This document shows, in pieces, positions 55,748-64,000 of a DNA stretch of 64,000 nucleotides (its first letter is position 1; every line of letters begins with the position of its first letter). Made by a program: the position numbers and the translations under genes. Source of the DNA: Paraspadella gotoi (Eukaryota; Chaetognatha); NCBI GenBank assembly GCA_051294375.1, contig CM119263.1:3103573-3167572 (forward strand), given 5' to 3'. The notes under the pieces are model-generated. The model was not told where the DNA came from, made no database searches, and saw only the letters and a list, made by a program, of their open reading frames with translations.

Positions 55748-56962
55748 TTACGTACATCCAGGACAAGAAATCCTAGGAGTGTTGTTCTCATCGAGTCCGT
55801 ACTTTCTCTGAATGTGACTGTCGTCGAGGGTGTTTTCGCACGAGGCGCACATTCTCCTGTCTTGAAACAAGACGCTCCCTCGCGGAGAGGTTTCCGCGAA
55901 GTTAATCAGTTCCTGTTTAAGAGTTAAGATAAAATTTAGTAAATTAAAATTTAGTAAAACGCAATAAGTAATATATAAAGAGCCGAAATCCATGAAAGGT
56001 ATAGGTTATCAAATGATGATTTTCTCATTGAATAAACATAATAGATAAATTTCCAAAAACTGAATAATTAAAACGTAAGAAAAATTTAATTTATATTAAC
56101 GTATTATAAAATTATATTTACGATATAAAGAGTGCCCCCATTAACCTTTTCCCAGTATGTATCCCGATTAGAACATACAATTCTACTTTGTAGTCTTATC
56201 TCTAATGGTAAAAAAAATCATATATAGCCTTGGTCCCCCACAAAAAATTATCCATTTCCACCCCTTTCTGTTGATGGATTCTCATTAATGACTTTCTAAC
56301 AAGAATGGTGTACGATATCAATTAGAAAACAAGGACATATTGTACTCCAAACTTGTGTCATGTGGATGCTCCCTCTATTTCCAAAGGACAACACTGACCT
56401 CCCCATCCCAAAAATGATATCATATATTATTAGATATCATCAACGACAATGACAAAGATAAGTAAAAAAATTTAAAAACAATATTTATATATAATTAAAA
56501 ACTATAGATTTAATAGTAAAAACTTGAACATTAATATTATACAATAGAAAAATAGAAAATAGTGAAAGAAGTTATATTTCAAATTTTTATATCGCAGTAA
56601 GGGCCAAACCCTGGCGACGGAGTCAAAAGCCTCTTGGACGCCGACGTCGGCCAAGGCCGAGGTTTCGATGAGCAAAGCGCCGATTTGATTCGCGTAGTTT
56701 CCGGCCGTTCGCGCCGAGACCTCGCGCAGGGGTTGGAGATCGGTTTTGTTGCCTGTCACATTTAATGTAGAAGAGGCACAAAGAATTCTGAATATTTTTG
56801 CTTTAAAAAGATACTTTAACATCCAACACAATTAATTTGTTCGGTTTTAATAATTTTAAATAAGAACATTGTGATTAAACTTTCTTTCGTTGTGTTTTAA
56901 ACCTGTCCTCACATTTCACCACTGTCCTGTCTCATATCTTTGTTGGCCATTTCTTCTCTCTC

Positions 56963-57007
<45 letters not shown>

Positions 57008-57919
57008 AAGTTAATTTGGAAAACATGAAAACTGTGAATTGTCAAAGCACTGATGAAGGCTTGAATGAAAGCCGAAACTTGTCTGTACATTAAAATAAAA
57101 TCGTTGCTGTAACAAGACTTTGTCTTCATTTTCAATTAAATAAGAACAAGATTAGATTAGGTCATTTCGTAAAGACGAATTATTAAATGAAACCTACAAA
57201 TAAAACACCACACGGGTTACCTAAAATACAGATGACAAAAAGATTTTCTGAATTTCTTTGGAGTTCATCTATCCAAGACTTCATATCTTCAAAGGTGGAA
57301 TGTTTGGTGACATCAAAAACCAGAATAGCTGCGTTAGCTTTTCGATAATACATTGGAGCCATAGCTCGAAACCGCTCCTGCCCGGCTGTGTCCCATACCT
57401 ACCATATTTCCATGTAAAAAGAAAAGCGGATAAATACGTAATTTCGCATTGTTTTTGTACTTCTCTAATGGTCACCTGAAGTTTAACTTTATAATTGTTA
57501 ATGCATAATTTAGTGGTAAAAAACGAAGCCCCTATAGTAGGAGAGATGGCATTGGAAAAGGAATGACCCATGTATCGGATAAGGACCGAGGTTTTTCCTA
57601 AACAAAAATAATAATTTTTTTGTTTTAAAATTTACAGCTAAACATTTTTGTTATAATAATAACTAACCAACTCCTTGCGAACCGAGCATGACCACCTTCG
57701 CTTCTAGGTGTTTTTCCGGATGATTTTCGACGTCGCACGATTCGTCTGAGAAGAAAAATTTGCATCTAGTCGATTTAATTTGCGGTTCTTGCCGCAATTT
57801 CAGACCTTACCATCGACAATCCTCAAGGAAGAGTCAATTCCATCACTTTCCGTCGATGAGAGGAACGACGGGAAGACAGAGGCGCTCGGAGTCACGGGCG
57901 CTGATTTGACCGCCATCAT
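55748..57919 (-). CDS. Rab-family small GTPase with atypical Cys-rich C-terminus
   Basis: Rab GTPases recruit effectors to membranes in vesicle traffic. Exons: 57811-57919, 57668-57745, 57476-57597, 57221-57398, 56610-56752, 55748-55912; 264 residues in phase. Seen: P-loop GSQGVGKTS, switch I SPTIGASF, WDTAGQERFRAMAPMYYR, GNKTD and ETSA, so nucleotide binding should be intact. SPTIGASF and MAPMYYR point to the Rab5/Rab21/Rab22 branch, but I cannot name the ortholog. The N-terminal extension before the G domain is about 50 residues. The last exon gives MCASCENTLDD...RISCPGCT-stop: two CxxC pairs 24 residues apart, resembling a zinc ribbon, instead of the usual terminal CC or CXC prenylation motif. 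Copy B of the hammerhead-like element sits in the fourth intron. Confidence 0.88.
56869..57136 (+). mobile_element. Non-autonomous retroelement with hammerhead-like motif, copy B (268 bp)
   Basis: Flanked by a 12-bp direct repeat TAAATAAGAACA (56857-56868 and 57137-57148), a target-site duplication. Order: TTGTGATTAAACTTTCTTTC start, a CTGTCCTCACATTTC block, a (CT)n tract, the hammerhead-like motif, then AACAAGACTTTGTCTTCATT and TTCAA at the end. It is the simple form of the element; copy A at 34.9-35.7 kb is a larger, partly inverted form. Intronic and on the strand opposite to Rab transcription. Confidence 0.78.
57050..57083 (+). ncRNA. Minimal hammerhead-ribozyme-like motif, copy B
   Basis: Identical core to copy A: CTGATGA, stem II GGCTT/AAGCC, GAAAC, TT loop, GTC cleavage triplet. 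It is perfectly conserved although the flanking CT tract differs in length, which suggests the motif is either recent or functionally kept. Confidence 0.6.
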
Positions 57920-58366
57920 TTAAACGGTCGAAATCAACTTTTTAAGGAATCGATCACAGCTGGAGTTTTTGATACAATTGTTCATTTTGGCAATTAAAAC
58001 TGCCCTAAAAATAAAATATAAATAGGTTTAGGTTCTGGATTAGGACCAATTCTCCGAAAAATTTAACTTAGTTGAAAGACTGAAGTATGTGGAAGAAGCA
58101 GGAATACAAAGTGGCATTAGCAGCCAAGGACATTGTCAAATGTCCATTGGACATATAGAGACGTAATATCACCACTCGTTGTATACTACTTTGATCATCC
58201 TTCCATTGCCAGATATTCGACGTAACACATCTAACTGACGGATTTTCGATTCCTTTGAAAACGTTTTATCCAGACAACTTCTTTTCAGCGTCTTCAAATT
58301 ATTCTAATAAACAGTTCTCGCAACACAATGCGGCAAGCTTGAAAAGGTTCAAATCTGAAACCGAAT

Positions 58367-60100
58367 TTAGGATTTCACAAACAAGAATTTTTGAGGAATT
58401 GCAAACGATTTAAGGAATATGTCTTCGCTTTTGCCCAGGCGACCAAGATACTCCTTTACAAGGGGTAAGGTTCGATTAGGGCTTTTATTGAAACATTCTC
58501 TCATACAGAATAAAAACTGTAGCATGAACTTCGTACTAAATTCTTTTCGGTTTGTTTCGGACAAATAATTATCATAAATATCTTCAAGGATATACGAAGC
58601 GTCGACGTCAATTTCCGACCAAGGACATTTGTTGAGGTAAACTAAGAGCGAGTATAACCCGGTCTCAACCACGGATCGACTACTACTTTTGAACAATAAA
58701 ATACACTGCGGAGTTAATTCCATAAACCTTTTTCCATAGTTTTTTAAAAAGGCCTCATTTACAAAGCCATCATACGGGACTAAAGCACCCTCGATTAATG
58801 CCCTCAAAGCGACAGCAACTATTGACGGCGAAGGCTGAGTTAATAATTGCATGTAACCGTTAAGGCATGCTTCCAAAATATCATGAAATTTATGATCCGA
58901 TTCGTTCATGATCATTTGGTAAGCAAAATTGCAAATCTTACCCACAACATTAAGACACTTTTCGACCACCAAAGCCTTGGCTGTCAAACTCAACATAAGA
59001 ACGTGCGTCAAAATCTCAAGACAGATTGCCGTATCTTTTTCAGTTTGAAAATTAGCGGCTATATTTGTTAAGCAGTCCAACTTTTTAAGAATCAAATATA
59101 GAGGGTCTTTGGGATGAACCAAACACCAGTCTATCCCATTGACGGTGAACAGGTCAAAAACATATCTCCGATGTACTTGTCCACACAATGTATCCATAAC
59201 TTGGTGCAAAACTTCCGGGTTTGTTCTCGGCATATCGACCGCGTACTTGATCAAGCTTTGAAGAACCTTGTTCTGCATTTCATTGACGACCTTTCTGTAG
59301 CTCTCAACTGTCTCCAGGCTATTTAAAATTCCCATCGTGTGTAGCAAGACAGAGGGAATGTTACTGGCCAACAAAGATTCCGCACCATCAAGTAATCCAA
59401 TCAATTCATCGGGAGTCCAGTCCAAAGAAGTCGCGACGGATAAAATCGACGCTTTTTCGGAACTCGAAGCCGCGTCTATTTTTTCCAAATTCCGTTTTAC
59501 CATCTCTTTGTCAACGAATTTGCGTGTTCCGTTCAAAGAAGCGCGGTCGAAAGAACGAAGGACGACTAAAGCGTTCGTCCTCACATAGGGATCCGAATCT
59601 TCGACGGCCAGTTTGGTCAAGACTTCTGCGTCGCCTTCTCCGTCAGCGAGCATTACGGCGAAGCGCTTCACGTACTCGCAATCCTCCAATCCTCTCTTGC
59701 CAGCCTTGACTTTCAATTCTCGATAGTTGGCAAGGCGCAACTGACGAACGACACGGAGTGACATTCCCCGAGTGGCGAAGTCGGGATGTCGGACAGAGTT
59801 GTCGAGCAGGGAATTCTCGGCGAGGAGGTGGACGCTTTCGTCGAGGCGCGCGCGATTGGCGACGGCGAGGAGGACCCATCCCGCAATCTTGCGGACGAGA
59901 CTATCCCGAGCGGCGAGGCCTTTGGCGGCTTCGACGAAGACGCGAGCCAATTCCGCCGAGTCTCCTTGAGAGATTCTCATCCCGTGAAGGTAGTCGAGAT
60001 TCAACTCGGACAAAACGCGGGCGAAGAGTTGAGAGTGTTGAGCGGGATCGCGAACAATCGCTTCCGAACGAAACTCGATTAGGACATCGTGAAAATTCAT
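58367..60100 (-). CDS. Beta-adaptin-like trunk protein, possibly AP-4 beta; single exon
   Basis: Adaptor-protein complexes select cargo for vesicles at the trans-Golgi and endosomes. This 577-residue frame is all-helical in appearance with HEAT-like units: VRKIAGWVLLAVANRA, FATRGMSLRVVRQLRL, DCEYVKRFAVMLADGEG, EDSDPYVRTNALVVLRSF, LKKLDCLTNIAANFQ, and CPWSEIDVDASYILEDIYDN. The order matches the beta-adaptin trunk, with closest remembered resemblance to AP-4 beta, but divergence is high. Hinge and ear domains are absent; the frame stops where the trunk would end. The start is the ATG at 60100, placed 8 bp after a strong acceptor (GGTTTATTTTTAG). It lies 201 bp after the MFSD1 stop on the same strand. 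AP-4 versus another HEAT protein remains open. Confidence 0.6.
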   Translation of the reverse strand: MNFHDVLIEFRSEAIVRDPAQHSQLFARVLSELNLDYLHGMRISQGDSAELARVFVEAAKGLAARDSLVRKIAGWVLLAVANRARLDESVHLLAENSLLDNSVRHPDFATRGMSLRVVRQLRLANYRELKVKAGKRGLEDCEYVKRFAVMLADGEGDAEVLTKLAVEDSDPYVRTNALVVLRSFDRASLNGTRKFVDKEMVKRNLEKIDAASSSEKASILSVATSLDWTPDELIGLLDGAESLLASNIPSVLLHTMGILNSLETVESYRKVVNEMQNKVLQSLIKYAVDMPRTNPEVLHQVMDTLCGQVHRRYVFDLFTVNGIDWCLVHPKDPLYLILKKLDCLTNIAANFQTEKDTAICLEILTHVLMLSLTAKALVVEKCLNVVGKICNFAYQMIMNESDHKFHDILEACLNGYMQLLTQPSPSIVAVALRALIEGALVPYDGFVNEAFLKNYGKRFMELTPQCILLFKSSSRSVVETGLYSLLVYLNKCPWSEIDVDASYILEDIYDNYLSETNRKEFSTKFMLQFLFCMRECFNKSPNRTLPLVKEYLGRLGKSEDIFLKSFAIPQKFLFVKS

Positions 60101-60301
60101 TTCGAATCTAAAAATAAACCGAAAACCAACAACATAGCAAAAAAAACCAATAACACAAAAAAAAATGATTTGATGCTTTCGCTTCAAACAAGTTCAACGA
60201 AGGAATGATAAAAGTTTTTGCTTTGGGCTAAGAGCGATGAGGTGCATGTAGCTCATCGCTACGACAGAAAACGTTTGTTTCCTCTGGAAAAATAAATTCT
60301 T

Positions 60302-62855
60302 TCACATAAATAATGTGCGGTGTAATTTGAGGGAAATTTCCCGAGCGTTGATGTCGTAGTGAGGCGGGAGTTTGGCCCCAATGCGTGACAAATAACGATT
60401 TCGAATGTGGAATTCGTTGGAGCGAAGAATCGTCGATCTTGGAATCGGCGTTGAATTTTCTGAAAACGTTAAAAATTTTAGCATAATTACACAAACATTT
60501 AATATAGTTTATTACATAATGATAATCGTAAAGGGGTTTACCGATTCGCGATTGAGTCAAGGAATTGGCTTTTTCTTCCTCAATCAATCTTCGTTCTTTT
60601 GTGCTATAATTCAATCCGCTGTCTCGAACGATGTCGAGCAAGTACAAAATCGTACAAGATATTAAAGCCAAGCAAAGGCACACAATAAAGAATATTTCAA
60701 GAATAAGATAGCCTAAAAATAAAAACGAAATTGACGCTATCGTGCCAGAAACATTTTTGAAATTCACGGCTCAGCATTACCTTTACTGTCGACTATTATT
60801 CCCACAGCCAACGATATGACACCGAGACCGAGATTTTGGATGCTCTGCATCAACCCATAAGCCGTCCCCAATTGATGTTCTGGAACGATTATGCTGACCA
60901 TTGGCCACAAAGAAGAAGCCAAGACAGAATACGCAACACCCATTAAGGCCATCGGAACATATGGATAGATAAATCTGCAGGAAACATTAGAAAATTATCA
61001 GATTAGATGTTTCTTTCCACAATATTAAGCAATTTGTGAATTTTCAATTTTTCATATTTTAAATACTAACGTGAAGGCAAGCAATCCATGACAGAATAAG
61101 GTGGTAACAGTACCAAGCATCACCCAAAATAAGTTCTTTCCAGTTTTATCGATGCAGAAACCAAAAAGTGGAGATGCAGCAGCCGAAATTATGTAAACCA
61201 GTCCATTTACGGCGTTTGCTGATGCTATTAAAACAAATTAATTTTATTTTTAAAATAAAATAAAAATTAGAAAATATAAAAAAAACCAAAAAAATATAAC
61301 AATAACGAAATATACAAATCTTTTTGTTAGACTTACTAGGGGTAAGGTCAAACTTTTGTTCAAAAAATACTAATCCAATACCAATAAAGGGAAACACGGC
61401 GGCATAATAAAAGACGCAAATGGCACAAATTAACCATAGACTAAATGTAAAAATAGAATTCGAATCATTATTACTAAATGGGTGGTTGTCAAATAACTTA
61501 TTATACCTGGCTGGAAAATCTTTCACGTCCCAGAGTGAAATTTTCTCTCCAGTTATAAGCGAATCAGTTTTCAATGCTTTTTGTTTTCTCTTATCGAGGT
61601 ATCCCACATAGAAAGCGCAGAGTAAGGAAACGATGCATGAAGTGCCGGCCAGAAACAATACCGTCCCCATTAACTGTTTAGAAATGAATTTAGTTAGATA
61701 CGTAATCCAATAAGATACTAATAGCACCAGAATTTAAAATACACTAAGCGACATGATAAGTAAAGGTCGGCTTACTTGTGAGGGTGGCCCATTGAAATTT
61801 TTTTTGACTGATTCATATATCGGCCCCATGACATTCATGTTCACTGTCGAACCTAAAAGTGAGACATAAGTGTCGATGACGAAATCACTCAATCACGCAA
61901 TTGAGATATATCTAAAATGATAAAAACTCAAATAGTCGTAAAAACAATCAATAATCATTGAAATCTTTTATGATCTTATTTTCCAAAAATTTAAAAATTG
62001 TCCACCCCTCATTTTGACTCTTTTTTACCTATTCGTGACATACTCAGTTGCAATCCAAATACCATATTGAGTTCTTTTCCTTTAAACCATCCAACCGCGT
62101 AGGTGTTTTGCGCGACGCAAAGCGATTCTCCTCCCATTCCAAACACGAAACGACCAACGTCCATCAAAGTGAAATTGTTTATATAAGCACCGGTCGCGAA
62201 TATTAGCTAAATAAAATTGAGGGTTTGAAGAATTAGGTAAGTTAACCGTTGAACAAACAAATAGCAAATCTTTTGATCTTTAACTTAGTGCTCTTTAACT
62301 TACCTGGCCAAAGAAAACTAACGATGCAAATACAATGGCGCCTAATCTAATTCCAAATACCCGGTCGATCAAAAATCCACCAAAAAGTGATAAAATGACA
62401 TTTGGCCATGAGTACCACGAATAGAAAGACATGTACTGTGTTCCAGTCAAAACTAAATCTTGTCGCATATGATCCTAAATTAAACTATGATAATAACATT
62501 TCACAAAGAACGTCTTTACTCTGTAGAAGTTACTTGTAGGGCAGCTGGATTATCATAGCAGAAGTACGACCCAAAGGAAAGAAAGCACATGAAGGTCAAG
62601 GCATAGTAGCGATGCCATGAGGTCCTCGGATCGCAGATGGCGCAGCTAGAATGTAAGCACAGTAGTAATAAATTAGTTGGAGTTTGGGTAAGTGGTATTC
62701 AACATGGTAGATGATGTTCCGACTTTAAAAATATGTCCGAATCTAAAAAAATATAATTTTCTTAGTACTCACCTGTACGAATTGGAGCGGTCATCGGTCG
62801 ACTCGCCATCCGCTTCATTTGATACAATGGACTTGTCTTCATCCACGCCCGCCAT
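60302..62855 (-). CDS. MFSD1: MFSD1-like lysosomal major facilitator transporter
   Basis: MFSD1 is a 12-helix major facilitator protein of lysosomes (dipeptide export in mammals). Exons: 62773-62855, 62534-62645, 62304-62474, 62029-62206, 61776-61852, 61507-61673, 61337-61440, 61071-61224, 60781-60974, 60542-60712, 60302-60459; 522 residues, all in phase. Diagnostic segments: FGSYFCYDNPAALQ, FYSWYSWPNVILSLFGGFLI, DRVFGIRLG, GRFVFGMGGESLCVAQNTYA, GSTVNMNVMGP, YYAAVFPFIGIGLVFFEQKF, EHQLGTAYGLMQSIQNLGLG, LNYSTKERR. The start MAGVDEDKSIVSNE is the only in-frame ATG in the first exon that fits. The mammalian N-terminal dileucine sorting signal is not evident. The C-terminal tail after LNYSTKERR is longer than in human. 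Confidence 0.93.
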
Positions 62856-64000
62856 AATGCTTCGTAACCCGAAAACTAAAGTTAAGAAAGCTAGTCTATG
62901 TATTGTCCAAATGTTATATCTTGTGTTATATGTTGTCCTCAAGGCTGACGCAAGGCTTACCTTTCCGACATGTGAGTGAATCAACTAACGGAGAAAAATT
63001 CTGGAGACTGAAAACGACTGTGAAACTCGAGGTTCAATCAAAGTCCAGCGATAACAAGGGTACAAAGATAAATCCCAAGGATAATTACATTTTGCTTAAA
63101 GAAGCAACACTAGATTTTCGTATTACCCTAGCAACGGAAACTAAGACATCATACGCTATGTCGTAAAGAGGCGTTTGTTTCGGTGTTTGTTTTCCTGACG
63201 AATATTCAGGATGTTTACTTGACAATAATGGCGCTTACTCAAAATCATTTGCCTTTTATTTTTATCTTGTTTGACGGATTGCTGTCGACATCTCTCGTCG
63301 AGAGAGATGAGTTGGGGGAAAATAAATGAACATTTTTATGAAATTGGAATATAAGCTTTTTTTATTATTTCATACTTTCAATTCAAATTAAAACACCATC
63401 TAATTCTAAATATTTAAAACAATCCTATTTGTCCTCTTATAATTTTTTTTCTATATATTTTGATTAAATCGCGTGCTATTGCAATGGCATATATCACTTC
63501 ATAGTTTATTGCAATAAGCGTGTAGTGACGTAATATTATTAATATTATCATTAGCTGAAGTTCGAAGCTCGCACTTTTTGTGTTGGAGATCACATTTTCG
63601 GACGTTGCCGATGTTGTTTTATGTTTGTTTATTTTTTTGTTTTTTTTTCATCAAGATTGTAAGCAGATGGCGCTAAGAATTATGGTAGCACTGAACACAG
63701 CGCCCTCTCGGGGATGTGGGATTGTGGATGTATGAAAAACGAACTTAAGCGTTGAAGAGTTTCTTTTCAAGGACGAAGCAGATCCTTAGGCCCGAGTACA
63801 TAATTATAGAGCAGTCGTTAAACCATATGGAGGAAGGAACGCAATGGCTTTTTTTCTCTCTCTCTCTCTCTCTCTCTTTCTCCCTTTTTCTCTTTCACTC
63901 TCTCTTCTCACTCTTTTTTTTTGTTGTCAAGTGGTTTTCCCTTTCGCAACTTCCCGCTAGCTTTAACCACAGAATTTTCGAGTCTCTCTTTTCAGAACGT
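62856..64000. other. Region upstream of MFSD1, no gene supported
   Basis: Should contain the MFSD1 promoter near 62.86-63.2 kb. A plus-strand open frame at 62903-63166 has no recognisable product or splice support. A (CT)n run lies at 63857-63925. Confidence 0.5.

Noticed and set aside
62903-63166. Plus-strand ORF upstream of MFSD1
   Set aside because: No family resemblance; overlaps the likely promoter of MFSD1.

Overview
This window is nuclear DNA from an invertebrate animal. Genes are split by GT-AG introns, an SK-type calcium-activated potassium channel marks it as metazoan, coding exons are CpG-rich, and the non-coding DNA is crowded with (GA)n/(CT)n, (GTC)n and (TTTC)n microsatellites. 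I cannot place the organism more precisely. There are four runs of N (1561-2458, 6972-6996, 14458-14467, 19838-20286). All exon models below were built by hand from splice sites, codon phase and remembered family conservation; nothing was aligned by computer.

Region 1 (about 1-25.4 kb, minus strand): one large gene of unknown function, spread over at least 16 phase-compatible exons. It encodes a long, acidic, Ser/Pro/Thr-rich, mostly disordered protein and runs off the left edge. It has two candidate first exons that splice to the same second exon. Its last two visible exons are partly duplicated around an AT-rich segment that carries a decayed, foreign-looking reading frame and a CACGTG-containing tandem array. 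An ORF with a ten-residue tandem repeat sits in one of its introns.

Region 2 (25.7-46.7 kb, plus strand): an SK channel gene. Exons from S3 to the stop codon are visible, including the pore, the calmodulin-binding domain and a diverged C-terminal tail. The S1-S2 exons were not found. The intron before the pore exon is about 13 kb and holds most of the repeats, including a 761-bp element with a hammerhead-ribozyme-like motif and a 13-bp target-site duplication. A 268-bp relative with its own 12-bp duplication lies in an intron of the Rab gene at 56.9-57.1 kb. This element family is the most unusual system I see here.

Region 3 (50.1-62.9 kb, minus strand): a compact head-to-tail run of four genes. 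In order of transcription these are an MFSD1-like lysosomal transporter, a single-exon beta-adaptin-like protein (closest in feel to AP-4 beta), a Rab GTPase with an atypical Cys-rich C-terminus, and GSK3 (shaggy type). Three of the four act in endolysosomal trafficking, and gaps between them are about 0.2-1.3 kb. GSK3 has two alternative C-terminal exons that only keep the reading frame if used one at a time. The 3.4 kb between the SK and GSK3 stop codons and the last 1.1 kb of the window hold no gene I can support.
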